Shown here piece after piece: positions 25,257-34,129 of a stretch of 42,435 nucleotides of DNA. Origin of the DNA: Lachnospiraceae bacterium (GTDB lineage: Bacteria > Bacillota > Clostridia > Lachnospirales > Lachnospiraceae); NCBI GenBank assembly GCA_015057525.1, contig SVEE01000014.1, positions 1 through 42,435 of the forward strand, given 5' to 3'. How positions within the stretch are numbered: the stretch's first letter is position 1; the number at the start of each line of letters is the position of its first letter. The notes below the pieces were generated by a model, which did not search any database, was not told the origin of the DNA, and saw only the letters and a list, made by a program, of their open reading frames with translations. Position numbers and translations under genes: made by a program.

Positions 25257-27680
25257 ATGTCAATTAAAAAATCACTTAGGCTGTCTCTCATAATTATGTC
25301 CGCACTGCCTATTATCTTTATAACAATTCTTACATATACATTATCATACAACAAATATCGAGAGTTAGCCGAATCTTCTGCTACTAAGTTAGCTCAGGAT
25401 TATGCACAGGGTTTCGATGCTGAGCTTAATGTCCAGATTGCAGTAATTGAAGGACTTTCAAATGCAAGTGCAGTCCAAAGCATAACATTAGAAAGTTACA
25501 ATGGCGTCGCCCTTGGTTCTGACTCGGCTTACTACGATTCTGTTAAGGAGCTCCTTGATTCCAACTCAAAATACATGAACCACACTGTGAATTTTTATCT
25601 ATACGATATTAATGGTTATTATATAGCCAGTTCAGATGATAGCACTGACGATGACTGGGAAGAATATATGAGTGTTCCAGTCAAGGACATAACCTCAACC
25701 ACCATCATGAATGCTTCAAATATCAATAAGAATTCTGACAGTATAGAGTTAATAACTCCTGTCAAAGTAAAAGGCAGAATTATTGGTCTCATCCGCGCAA
25801 ACATATCATCTGATTATTTCGGAGCATTTATCCCAGAATCAGGTGAAGCATTTATTCTTACATCTAATGGAGATTATTTATTTAGTTCAACTGGTTTATC
25901 AAAGAAACCAAAATTAGAGGAAGAAGCCAAAGAACTTATAACAGAAGAATATACTTACGGTTTCCTTTCTACATCAGAATCATCAGTAAAAAACATATAT
26001 GGTTACTGTAATATCGAAGGTAGAGACTGGCTCTACATAATCAAACAAAATGGTAGTCAATATCAACAGATTTTATCTACCCTTCCTATCACACTTATAA
26101 TTACATTGATTATCATTCTCTTTATTGCCGTAAACATAAGCAGCTTTTTAGCTCACAAATATACTAATCCTATTATCTGTCTTAAAGATAATATGACCGA
26201 AGCCGCAGCGGGTAACCTTGATTTAAAATGCGACATCCAAAGCGACGATGAATTTGGAGAATTATCTGACATGTTTAACAACATGATGAATATTATCTCC
26301 TCTAACTACAAGCAATTAGCCGAATCCAAAAAAATCTTAGAGGCTAACGAAATTGAATTAAAAAAGAACTATGCAGATATCGAGCAACTGGCATATCACG
26401 ATGGCTTAACAGGACTTTATAACAGAGTTGCCTTTATGAAATATGCATACGAAATTTTCCACAAAGAAGGTTCTTCCTTTGACAGACATGCAATCTTCTT
26501 TATCGACTTAGATAACTTTAAAAATGTTAACGATACCCTTGGACATGATTACGGTGATTTATTACTTAAGCAGGTATCCGCTAAACTTTCATCATTAACC
26601 ACAGACAATGACATAATAGCAAGAACCGGCGGTGATGAATTTCTTGTATTTAAGAGTTCCTTTACATCAATTGCTGAACTTGAATTATTTGCTAAAACAT
26701 TAGTCGAAACTGTACGAGAACCATTTGACCTTGATGGTGAAACCGCTAATATATCTATGAGTGTTGGTATTGCCCTCTTCCCAAGAGATGGTCTTACAAT
26801 AAGCGAGCTTATAAAGAATGCTGATATCGCCATGTACAATGCTAAAAACTCTGGTAAAAACAGCTATAAATTCTTCAACAGCTACATGGAAGATGATTTC
26901 AATCGTCGTAATGACCTTGCTGAAATTCTTTCTACAGTTATTGAAAAGAACGAAGTATACCTTAACTACCAACCACAGGTTAATGTAGCAACAGGTAAAA
27001 TTACTGGATATGAAGCTCTTATGCGTGTAGAATCCGATTTGGCAGGATTTATCCCACCATCTGAGTTCATACCAATTGCTGAAGACAGTGGAATAATTAA
27101 TCAATTAGGTGAATGGGCATTGTACGAGGCATGTAATTTTAACAATGCACTTATTCAAAGTGGATATGGACCTCTCAGAGTATCCGTAAATGTATCCACT
27201 ACACAGCTCCAAGATACCAATCTCATAAATATAATCAAAGCAATCCCTGAGAAAACAGGCATGGATTTAAAATATTTAGAGATTGAAATAACAGAAAGTG
27301 TTCTTATGAATTCATTTGAACATAACCTTGACTTAATCAATCAAATAAAGGCATTAGGTGCTTCTATTGCTCTTGATGACTTTGGAACAGGTTACTCATC
27401 TTTCAACTACTTGACACAGATACCTATCGATACACTTAAAATAGACAAATCCTTTATCGATGGTATATGTAGCAATGAAAAAGACAGATGTATCGCAGAT
27501 TCCATTATCTCACTTGCACACAAGATGAATATATCTGTAGTTGCTGAAGGTGTTGAAGATATTGAACAATTAAAGATTTTGCAATCACAGTTCTGTGATA
27601 CATTACAGGGATACCTCTTCTCAAGACCACTTAAGTCAGAGGGATTTATTGAGCTTTTGGAAAAAGAAAAAAAGAATTAG
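25257..27680 (+). CDS. Membrane GGDEF-EAL cyclic di-GMP enzyme with Cache-like sensor
   Basis: The 807-residue protein has TM helices at about 10-30 and 272-296 enclosing a Cache-like outer sensor. A HAMP linker (about 298-350), a GGDEF domain (motif RTGGDEF near 456-462) and an EAL domain (YEALMR near 585, DDFGTGYSSFNYL, KIDKSFIDG, VAEGVED) follow. Both active sites look intact, so it could make and break cyclic di-GMP. The allosteric I-site normally reads RxxD; here it is TDND, so product inhibition through it is probably lost. The ATG follows GGAG. It ends in a bidirectional terminator shared with the patatin-like gene. Confidence 0.93.
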   Translation: MSIKKSLRLSLIIMSALPIIFITILTYTLSYNKYRELAESSATKLAQDYAQGFDAELNVQIAVIEGLSNASAVQSITLESYNGVALGSDSAYYDSVKELLDSNSKYMNHTVNFYLYDINGYYIASSDDSTDDDWEEYMSVPVKDITSTTIMNASNINKNSDSIELITPVKVKGRIIGLIRANISSDYFGAFIPESGEAFILTSNGDYLFSSTGLSKKPKLEEEAKELITEEYTYGFLSTSESSVKNIYGYCNIEGRDWLYIIKQNGSQYQQILSTLPITLIITLIIILFIAVNISSFLAHKYTNPIICLKDNMTEAAAGNLDLKCDIQSDDEFGELSDMFNNMMNIISSNYKQLAESKKILEANEIELKKNYADIEQLAYHDGLTGLYNRVAFMKYAYEIFHKEGSSFDRHAIFFIDLDNFKNVNDTLGHDYGDLLLKQVSAKLSSLTTDNDIIARTGGDEFLVFKSSFTSIAELELFAKTLVETVREPFDLDGETANISMSVGIALFPRDGLTISELIKNADIAMYNAKNSGKNSYKFFNSYMEDDFNRRNDLAEILSTVIEKNEVYLNYQPQVNVATGKITGYEALMRVESDLAGFIPPSEFIPIAEDSGIINQLGEWALYEACNFNNALIQSGYGPLRVSVNVSTTQLQDTNLINIIKAIPEKTGMDLKYLEIEITESVLMNSFEHNLDLINQIKALGASIALDDFGTGYSSFNYLTQIPIDTLKIDKSFIDGICSNEKDRCIADSIISLAHKMNISVVAEGVEDIEQLKILQSQFCDTLQGYLFSRPLKSEGFIELLEKEKKN

Positions 27681-27687
27681 CATAAAA

Positions 27688-27721
27688 AAAAGAATTCATG
27701 GTCTATGCCATGAATTCTTTT
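27688..27721. terminator. Bidirectional terminator between the GGDEF-EAL and patatin-like genes
   Basis: A perfect 14-bp stem (27688-27701 and 27708-27721) has a 6-nt loop and A/T tracts on both sides. The last codons and stop of the patatin-like gene lie inside the stem. Confidence 0.85.
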
Positions 27722-28563
27722 ATTTTGTCTAATTTCTTTTTTGTGTCGTATCTTCCTAGCTTGTACATATACTTAAGCTTGTTTGTATTTTTCTCTACTC
27801 TACCAATCTTAACTTCCTTGCTAGGTCGTATTATAATAGCTTGTCCCTGTCTTTCATAATATTCAATATAATCAACAGTTCTATTGTAGCTCTCACTTCT
27901 CTCGCGACAGGCCTCAACAAGATTAGGATACTTAGAATATACCTTTTCAACCACACCAATTGTAGGATCAGCTTTCTTTTCATAGCCTTCTGGCCTAGTT
28001 AAAACCACAATATTCTTCTTAAATCCTATCTTTCTAAAGAATGCCATAGGAATACTGTCTGAAACACCTCCGTCAAGGAGTTTCTTATCTCCCACCTCAA
28101 CTATTTTAGATACTAAAGGCAGTGAAGCAGATGCTCTAAGATAGTTCATTTCTTCCTTTAAATCTGTACATCTTATGTATTCAGGTTCACCAGTTTCCAC
28201 ATTGGTACAGCCCACATAAAACGGCACATCCTTTGCAATTTCTTTAAACTTATCATAATCAAACTTGTTAAGTTCGTTAGGAATAGTATCATAACAAAAC
28301 TCAACGTTAAACAAATCTCCTGTTGTAATAAGAGACTTAAGACTAACATATCTCTTATCATTAATATATTTTAAATTGTATCTAACACTTCTACCGTATT
28401 GCTGAGCAAGAAAGTTACATCCATGAATAGCTCCCGCAGATACACCTATAACACCGTCGGGCATAAGTCCTTCTTCCATAAACACATCAAGAACTCCGGC
28501 AGTATACATACCTCTCATACCACCGCCTTCAAGAACTAAGCCAACCTTATTATCTCTTTCCAT
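27703..28563 (-). CDS. Patatin-like phospholipase
   Basis: This is a cytoplasmic serine lipid acyl hydrolase of 286 residues. Motifs seen: oxyanion loop GGGMRG (13-18), nucleophile Ser42 in GVSAG, and catalytic Asp164 in LLDGGVSDS. There is no signal peptide. Its length and motifs match bacterial YjjU/RssA-type patatins that deacylate phospholipids. The ATG at 28563 follows AGGGGATAG. It lies 13 bp after the antiporter gene and is the last member of that operon. Confidence 0.9.
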   Translation of the reverse strand: MERDNKVGLVLEGGGMRGMYTAGVLDVFMEEGLMPDGVIGVSAGAIHGCNFLAQQYGRSVRYNLKYINDKRYVSLKSLITTGDLFNVEFCYDTIPNELNKFDYDKFKEIAKDVPFYVGCTNVETGEPEYIRCTDLKEEMNYLRASASLPLVSKIVEVGDKKLLDGGVSDSIPMAFFRKIGFKKNIVVLTRPEGYEKKADPTIGVVEKVYSKYPNLVEACRERSESYNRTVDYIEYYERQGQAIIIRPSKEVKIGRVEKNTNKLKYMYKLGRYDTKKKLDKIKEFMA

Positions 28564-28576
28564 AATCTATCCCCTT

Positions 28577-29617
28577 TTAGCGATAATTCATGTATAAAAT
28601 ATACGCAAAATATACTGCATACGATACAAGCATAATTATACCGCCTGTCTTAGTTAACTTCTTATTCTTAACAACACAAAGTAACAACATTATAGCTGCT
28701 ACTATAGCAACAACAGTATCCTTAATAAACGCTGCCTCAAATGCAACTGGCGTAATAACTGCACATACACCAACAACAAAAAGAATATTAAATATATTAC
28801 TTCCTACGATATTACCTATGGCAATATCAACCTTTCCTCTCTTAGCTGCGGTTGCCGATGTAACAAGCTCTGGTAAAGAAGTACCAAAAGCAACTATTGT
28901 AAGACCAATAAGTCTGTTTGACATTCCACATTTAGTTGCAACAAAGCTAGCTGCATCAACAGTTACATTACTACCTATAACAATACATATGATACCAGCT
29001 ACAACAAGAATAACAAGCTTAAGCATAGTGTCCTTTTCTGTAACCTCAGTACCCTCTTCGTCATCTGCTTCACCCTTCTTAGCAGATACAACCAGATAAA
29101 CCATGAACAAAGCCATAAACACAATGAAAATAACACCATCAATTCTTGATAAATTATCTCCAAACATACCAAGTACCAACAAGAGAACTGTAACAAAGAT
29201 GACAAATGGCATTTCAATCTTAAGCGTATTTTTCTTAATTGGAAGTGCCGCAAGGCAAGATGCAACACCAAGTATCAAAAGAATATTCATGATATTACTT
29301 CCCACAACATTACCAATAGTGATTCCCACATTACCTGACAAAGCACCCTTGATACTTATGGCTGCCTCAGGAAGAGATGTTCCAAAAGCTACAATTGTAA
29401 GACCTATAACCATCTGTGGAATATTAAACTTAGTTGCAATCTTAGATGCTGCTTCCACGAAAATATCAGCACCCTTAATAAGCATATAAAATCCAGCTAC
29501 AATAAGCACAATGTTAAATAACATCTGTACAACATTATTATCAGGTATAATATCCACATACGACAATGCTATAGCTATAACTACAAGTATTCCAATCACA
29601 ATATTTTTCTTATTCAT
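28577..29617 (-). CDS. Ca2+/Na+ exchanger of the CaCA family (YrbG-like)
   Basis: The 346-residue membrane protein has about ten helices. It carries two inverted alpha-repeats with the ion-binding signatures AFGTSLPEAAIS...GNVVGSNIMNI and AFGTSLPELVTS...GNIVGSNIFNI. An acidic cytoplasmic loop (GEADDEEGTEVTEKD) separates the halves, as in sodium/calcium exchangers. Substrate could be Ca2+ or K+. The ATG at 29617 has GGAGG upstream and lies 8 bp inside the end of the Lrp-type regulator gene, so the two are probably co-expressed. Confidence 0.92.
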   Translation of the reverse strand: MNKKNIVIGILVVIAIALSYVDIIPDNNVVQMLFNIVLIVAGFYMLIKGADIFVEAASKIATKFNIPQMVIGLTIVAFGTSLPEAAISIKGALSGNVGITIGNVVGSNIMNILLILGVASCLAALPIKKNTLKIEMPFVIFVTVLLLVLGMFGDNLSRIDGVIFIVFMALFMVYLVVSAKKGEADDEEGTEVTEKDTMLKLVILVVAGIICIVIGSNVTVDAASFVATKCGMSNRLIGLTIVAFGTSLPELVTSATAAKRGKVDIAIGNIVGSNIFNILFVVGVCAVITPVAFEAAFIKDTVVAIVAAIMLLLCVVKNKKLTKTGGIIMLVSYAVYFAYILYMNYR

Positions 29618-30071
29618 TAAAATTATCCTCCGGTAAAACGCTTGATTTTTCTTTAACCGTCTTTAACACAAAGTGTGTCTCTGTTTTTGAAACACCTTCG
29701 TATCCTTTTATTTCTTTATAGACTCTCTCTAACCCATCAATAGAATCTGTAATAATATGAAGAACAAAATCAAATTCCCCTGTTTGATAATAACATGATG
29801 CAATATTACAATCACTGTTAACCAATTTTACAAACTCGTCATAATAATCCGGGTGTTTTAGACTAACCTCCATAAGAGCAACCATATTATTACCCATTTT
29901 TTCCTGGTCTATGTCTATAGTATATCCTTTTATTATGCCATTAGATTCTAATTTCTTAATTCGTTCAATAACAGCCGAAACAGATAATTTTATCTCCTCA
30001 CTTATTGCTGATGCTGTCAATCTGGCATTATCGTGCAAGCATTTTAAAATCTTCAAGTCTATCTTATCCAT
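29610..30071 (-). CDS. Lrp/AsnC-family transcriptional regulator
   Basis: The 153-residue protein has an N-terminal helix-turn-helix (MDKIDLKILKCLHDNARLTASAIS...SVSAVIERIKKLE) and a C-terminal RAM effector domain with YYQTGEFDFVLHI. These regulators usually sense amino acids. The ATG at 30071 follows AAGGAG and overlaps the HD hydrolase gene by 13 bp; its end overlaps the antiporter start by 8 bp. Being embedded in a tight operon suggests that it controls that operon, but I see no operator. The effector is unknown. Confidence 0.92.
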   Translation of the reverse strand: MDKIDLKILKCLHDNARLTASAISEEIKLSVSAVIERIKKLESNGIIKGYTIDIDQEKMGNNMVALMEVSLKHPDYYDEFVKLVNSDCNIASCYYQTGEFDFVLHIITDSIDGLERVYKEIKGYEGVSKTETHFVLKTVKEKSSVLPEDNFNE

Positions 30072-30637
30072 TTTATTGTCTCCTTCGTCTCAGAATTATC
30101 TTCAAGGTCTATAGAATTGAATATATCCAAAAATTCCTGTTCAACCTGCTTCATTGTACCCTTATAAAAATCTGGTGTGGCTGCCACATATGGTGCCTCA
30201 TCAAAAAGCTTCTCAGCTCCAAATTCCAAAAACTCGTAGTAAAGCATAGCATCATCTATTGTCTTTACCATTGTTCTCTCATAGTCTGTAAGAGGCGAAC
30301 CAAGAAACTTCTCATAAATCATGTTCTCAAGTTTCTCTTCTATTTTTTGATACTCCTCAAGATATTTTTTAACAGGTCTTGTCACATCAGACAAATAACT
30401 TTCGGTGGCATCATGTAATAAACATGCCATTTTTACTCTAGGAGTTTCTCTTCTTGCACATGCCTCTTCATAGCAATTAATAGAATGGGCTCCCACAGAA
30501 TAAAAGCTAGAGTAATGTCCATTAGCTCTACAAAGCATAGATAGGGAATGGGCAATATCTTCAATCTTAATATCATCTGCCACAGGCTCTAAAGGTCTAA
30601 ATTTTATCTTTGTATATGTAGTAATATAATCTGTCAT
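30059..30637 (-). CDS. HD-domain hydrolase, YfbR-like
   Basis: About 192 residues with the HD metal signature: SVGAHSINCYEEA (first His), CLLHDATESYLSDVTRPVK (His-Asp), and a later Asp in KTIDDAM. This arrangement matches bacterial HD hydrolases related to the 5'-deoxynucleotidase YfbR. The start is uncertain. MTDYITTYT at 30637 fits the usual N-terminus, but the ribosome site is weak. ATGs at 30652 and 30667 are in frame, the latter within a hairpin. It overlaps the Lrp gene. Confidence 0.8.
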   Translation of the reverse strand: MTDYITTYTKIKFRPLEPVADDIKIEDIAHSLSMLCRANGHYSSFYSVGAHSINCYEEACARRETPRVKMACLLHDATESYLSDVTRPVKKYLEEYQKIEEKLENMIYEKFLGSPLTDYERTMVKTIDDAMLYYEFLEFGAEKLFDEAPYVAATPDFYKGTMKQVEQEFLDIFNSIDLEDNSETKETIKWIR

Positions 30638-30656
30638 AGTAATCTTATACATTAAA

Positions 30657-30682
30657 AGGGCTATCATATAAGATAGCCCTAT
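30657..30682 (-). terminator. Hairpin upstream of the HD gene, probable terminator of the 49-residue gene
   Basis: AGGGCTATC/GATAGCCCT form a 9-bp stem around a 6-nt loop. On the minus strand a short T-run (CTTTTAATG) follows. It sits just after the small membrane gene and just before the HD gene, and could also act as a leader structure. Confidence 0.5.
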
Positions 30683-30685
30683 ATA

Positions 30686-30835
30686 TTAAAATGTAATTTC
30701 TCTCTTTCCCTTTAATAATCTTACTCCATTAACTATCATCATGATACCAGCTGCAGCACCAAGAAGAATAGTAATAATCCCAAGGACAAGACTACTAACA
30801 CCTATAGAATTAATCTTCTCATATAACTTCTCCAT
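30686..30835 (-). CDS. 49-residue single-helix membrane peptide
   Basis: The ATG at 30835 has an excellent AGGAGGTATTGTT upstream, and the frame runs to TAA at 30686. The peptide starts MEKLYEKINSIGVSSLVLG, has one hydrophobic helix (about 13-40, with ILLGAAAGIMMIVNG), and ends in a basic tail RLLKGKREITF. It lies 27 bp after pyrE. I do not recognise the family. The ribosome site and amphipathic composition argue that it is a real small protein. Confidence 0.7.
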   Translation of the reverse strand: MEKLYEKINSIGVSSLVLGIITILLGAAAGIMMIVNGVRLLKGKREITF

Positions 30836-30862
30836 AACAATACCTCCTATTATATAAAAAAT

Positions 30863-31540
30863 TTATTTTACTCCATACTGCTCATAATAAGCATCGATAG
30901 CTGTTTTGATAGAATCATCGATTACAACCTTACCGTTGCATGGCTTGTTGTAAAGGTGCTCTACAACCTCATCCATATTTACGATAGCGTTAGCATCAAA
31001 ACCATATTTCTCCTTAATCTCATCAAGTGCACTCTTATCTCCTGTACCCTTCTCCATACGATTAAGTGAAACCATAAGTCCTTTAATTTCCACATCAGCA
31101 GCACCCTTAACCTTAGGAACTGTTTCTTCCATAGACTTACCAGATGTTGTAACATCCTCTATCATAACGACTCTGTCGCCGTCCTTAAGCTTACTTCCAA
31201 GGAAGCTACCCTTATCTGCACCGTGATCCTTCTCTTCCTTACGGTCAGAGCAATAACGAACCTCTTTGCCGTATAATTCACTGTAAGCAATTGCAGTAAC
31301 TACACTTATAGGAATTCCCTTGTATGCTGGTCCAAATAATACATCGAAATCATCTCCGTATGTGCTATGAATAGCCTTAGCATAATACTCACCTAACTTC
31401 TTAAGCTGTGAACCAGTTACATATGCACCTGCATTCATAAAGAATGGAGACTTTCTTCCGCTCTTAAGTGTAAACTCACCAAATTTTAACACTTCTGAGT
31501 CCACCATAAATTCAATAAATTCCTCTTTATACTTATCCAT
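30863..31540 (-). CDS. pyrE: Orotate phosphoribosyltransferase
   Basis: PyrE joins orotate to PRPP to give OMP in pyrimidine synthesis. The 225-residue protein has the PRPP-binding motif VVMIEDVTTSGKSMEE and the catalytic loop RKEEKDHGADKG. The start is ATG 31540 (MDKYKEEF) with AAGGAG; the longer frame is not needed. It has its own promoter with a palindrome on the -35 (31576-31604). No other pyr gene is adjacent. Confidence 0.95.
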   Translation of the reverse strand: MDKYKEEFIEFMVDSEVLKFGEFTLKSGRKSPFFMNAGAYVTGSQLKKLGEYYAKAIHSTYGDDFDVLFGPAYKGIPISVVTAIAYSELYGKEVRYCSDRKEEKDHGADKGSFLGSKLKDGDRVVMIEDVTTSGKSMEETVPKVKGAADVEIKGLMVSLNRMEKGTGDKSALDEIKEKYGFDANAIVNMDEVVEHLYNKPCNGKVVIDDSIKTAIDAYYEQYGVK

Positions 31541-31575
31541 ACAAACTCTCCTTATTAAAAATAAACCTACCCATA

Positions 31576-31604
31576 ATTGTAATGCAATTGTCATTAAATG
31601 ACAA
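31576..31604 (-). promoter_or_regulatory. Predicted pyrE promoter with palindromic operator
   Basis: On the minus strand, TTGTCA (31604-31599), a 17-bp spacer and TACAAT (31581-31576). A perfect 17-bp palindrome TTGTCATT-A-AATGACAA covers 31588-31604, including the -35. The leader is about 30 nt, too short for a PyrR attenuator. Confidence 0.6.
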
Positions 31605-31633
31605 GCCTTTATGTGGCATATTCTTGCTAAAAA

Positions 31634-32827
31634 TTACTTTATTTTATTAGCAATAACATCAAGAATCTTGTCAGCAACGCTCTCTTTACTCATAATTGGA
31701 AGTTCAACAATATCATCCTTAGTTATGAGTGTCATAACATTTGTGTCAGTACCAAAGCCTGCACCTTCTACCTTAAGATTATTTGCTGCAATCATATCTA
31801 CATTCTTCTTTTCAAGCTTCTTCTTGGAATTCTCAATCATATTTTCTGTTTCCATGGAGAAACCACAAATAAACTGACCATCTCTTCGTCTTCTTCCTAA
31901 CTCTAATAAGATGTCATCTGTCTTCTCAAGCTCTATTGACATAGATGAATCAGACTTCTTTATCTTTTCATCAGCCACATTAATAGGTCTGTAATCAGCT
32001 ACAGCAGCAGCCTTGATAATAATATCCTGACTATCACTTAAACCTGTCACAACATCATACATTTCCTTGGCAGACTTAACCTTTTTCATATCAACAAAAA
32101 GTGGTGGCTCCACACTTGCGCTACCAGTAACAAGAGTTACATTTGCACCACGAAGCATAGCCATTTTAGCCACAGCATAACCCATTTTGCCTGTGGAATG
32201 ATTAGTTATAAATCTAACCGGGTCAATTGCCTCCATGGTAGCTCCTGCAGTAACCAAAACATTTTTACCTTCTAAGTCCTTTTCTTTGGCGCATGCTTTA
32301 AGAATATAGTCTACAAGCACTGACTCCTGTGGAAGCTTTCCTTTACCACTTACTCTGCAGGCAAGAAAGCCTTCGTCGGCCTCGATAATTTCGTAGCCAT
32401 AGGAAGCAAGTTTCTTTATATTATCCTGTACAATCTTATTCTCGTACATATTTACATTCATAGACGGTGCAATGAGTACTGGACATGTAGCAGGAAGTAC
32501 AGTTGTAGTCAGCATATCATCTGCTATTCCGTTGGCAATCTTTCCAATTACATCTGCACTGGCAGGCGCAATAAGAAAAGCATCAGCTGTTGTTCCAAGT
32601 GTAACATGAGGAACATGCATTTCCATACTTCTGTCAAATGTATCCACATAGCATCTATTGTTCGTTAAAACCTCAAAGGTTTCCGGTGTAATAAAATGTG
32701 TAGCATTTTCAGTCATTACAACGTGAACATCTGCATTAAGTTTAACCAGCATACTGGCAACATTAGCCATCTTATATGCTGCAATTCCACCGCTTATTCC
32801 CAAAACAATTTTTTTACCTGTAAGCAT
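31634..32827 (-). CDS. coaBC: Bifunctional phosphopantothenoylcysteine synthetase/decarboxylase
   Basis: This enzyme adds cysteine to 4'-phosphopantothenate using CTP (CoaB, C-terminal half) and decarboxylates the product with FMN (CoaC, N-terminal half). The 397 residues are full length. Seen are GISGGIAAYKMANV, PSMNVNMYEN, the active-site Cys in LACRVSGKGKLP, and the CoaB start VLVTAGATMEAIDPVRFITN. It is the last gene of the pantothenate operon, 13 bp after panD, so the operon continues past pantothenate. A CoaA/CoaX kinase for the intervening phosphorylation is not in the window. Confidence 0.95.
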   Translation of the reverse strand: MLTGKKIVLGISGGIAAYKMANVASMLVKLNADVHVVMTENATHFITPETFEVLTNNRCYVDTFDRSMEMHVPHVTLGTTADAFLIAPASADVIGKIANGIADDMLTTTVLPATCPVLIAPSMNVNMYENKIVQDNIKKLASYGYEIIEADEGFLACRVSGKGKLPQESVLVDYILKACAKEKDLEGKNVLVTAGATMEAIDPVRFITNHSTGKMGYAVAKMAMLRGANVTLVTGSASVEPPLFVDMKKVKSAKEMYDVVTGLSDSQDIIIKAAAVADYRPINVADEKIKKSDSSMSIELEKTDDILLELGRRRRDGQFICGFSMETENMIENSKKKLEKKNVDMIAANNLKVEGAGFGTDTNVMTLITKDDIVELPIMSKESVADKILDVIANKIK

Positions 32828-32840
32828 AGACCCTCCCGGA

Positions 32841-33230
32841 CTATTGGTCCTCTAATAAACCATGTTTTTCATAGTTACTAATTCTTGAAATCTTATTATT
32901 ATCATCTACAAAAACAACCTTTGGTCTGTTAGCCTGATGCTCCTCTGGAGTCATCTGTGCGTAGCACATAATAATAACCTTGTCTCCTGTAGAAACCATA
33001 CGTGCTGCAGCACCATTAAGACAAATCATTCCGCTACCCTTTTCACCGGCAATAACATATGTCTCAAATCTACTACCATTATCTACATCAACAATCTGAA
33101 CCTTCTCGTATTCATATATACCGGCAGCATCCATAAGTTCCTCATCTATGGTAATGCTGCCAACATAGTTAAGCTCAGCCTGAACTACAGTTGCTCTGTG
33201 TATTTTACTCTTTAATACATTTAAATACAT
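32841..33230 (-). CDS. panD: Aspartate 1-decarboxylase precursor
   Basis: PanD makes beta-alanine for pantothenate. It is a pyruvoyl enzyme that cleaves itself between Gly24 and Ser25, visible in NYVGSITID. The catalytic region and INGAAAR-like segment ([14 protein letters not shown]) are intact. 129 residues is normal length. The ATG at 33230 has a GGAGG site upstream. It lies 27 bp after panC. Confidence 0.96.
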   Translation of the reverse strand: MYLNVLKSKIHRATVVQAELNYVGSITIDEELMDAAGIYEYEKVQIVDVDNGSRFETYVIAGEKGSGMICLNGAAARMVSTGDKVIIMCYAQMTPEEHQANRPKVVFVDDNNKISRISNYEKHGLLEDQ

Positions 33231-33257
33231 CTAACTTATCCTCCGTTAATCTGTATC

Positions 33258-34106
33258 TTACACTGTCATCATAAAATTATCAATAAGTCTTGCTTCGCCA
33301 CCAACATTTACAGCTATGGCACAAAGGATTTCACCTTTTATCTCATCAATACTCTTCATTGTGTTTACATCAACAATCTCAACATAATCAATATCTGTAA
33401 GAGGTACGCTGTTAATCATATCCTTCATGGCATTTATAACCTTAGAAGCATCTCTTTCACCATCTTCAATCATTTTCTTACCCATGAAAATTGATTTGCT
33501 AAGTATAACTGCTGATTTTCTAGATTCTGGCGAAAGGTATGTATTTCTTGAACTCTTTGCAAGACCATCTGCTTCTCTGATTATAGGACAACCTATGATT
33601 TCTAAATCCATGTTAAGATCCTTAACCATACGCTTAACTACTGCAAGCTGCTGAGCATCTTTTTCACCAAAATAAGCTCTGTCTGGTGCAACAATATTAA
33701 ATAACTTACATACAACAGTACAAACACCTCTAAAATGTACAGGTCTAGACAAACCACAAAGAGCATCTGTAAGTCCATTCATATCTACATAAGAACAAAA
33801 TGCATCTTCATACATTTCCTCTGGTTCTGGATGAAAAATAAGGCTTGCACCTGCATTTTCACAAAGAATTGAATCTGCATTAAGGTCTCTAGGATAACTT
33901 GCTAAATCCTCCTTAGGACCGAACTGCATTGGGTTAACGAAAATACTAACTACAACCTGGTCATTCTCTGCAACTGCTCTTTTAATCAAGCTTTCATGAC
34001 CCTCATGAAGATAACCCATAGTTGGAACAAATCCTACTGTTTTACCTTCCTTTTTCCATGCCTTTACCTGCTGGCGAACCTCATTTATAGTTGATACAAT
34101 TTTCAT
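33258..34106 (-). CDS. panC: Pantothenate synthetase
   Basis: PanC ligates pantoate and beta-alanine using ATP. The 282-residue protein has the nucleotide motifs VPTMGYLHEGHESLI and FGEKDAQQLAV, plus KSSRNTYLSPE. The ATG at 34106 was chosen because GAGAGGTG sits at proper distance; the longer frame would need a GTG inside that site. It lies 23 bp after panB. Confidence 0.96.
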   Translation of the reverse strand: MKIVSTINEVRQQVKAWKKEGKTVGFVPTMGYLHEGHESLIKRAVAENDQVVVSIFVNPMQFGPKEDLASYPRDLNADSILCENAGASLIFHPEPEEMYEDAFCSYVDMNGLTDALCGLSRPVHFRGVCTVVCKLFNIVAPDRAYFGEKDAQQLAVVKRMVKDLNMDLEIIGCPIIREADGLAKSSRNTYLSPESRKSAVILSKSIFMGKKMIEDGERDASKVINAMKDMINSVPLTDIDYVEIVDVNTMKSIDEIKGEILCAIAVNVGGEARLIDNFMMTV

Positions 34107-34129
34107 ATTACGCACCTCTCAAAATATAT

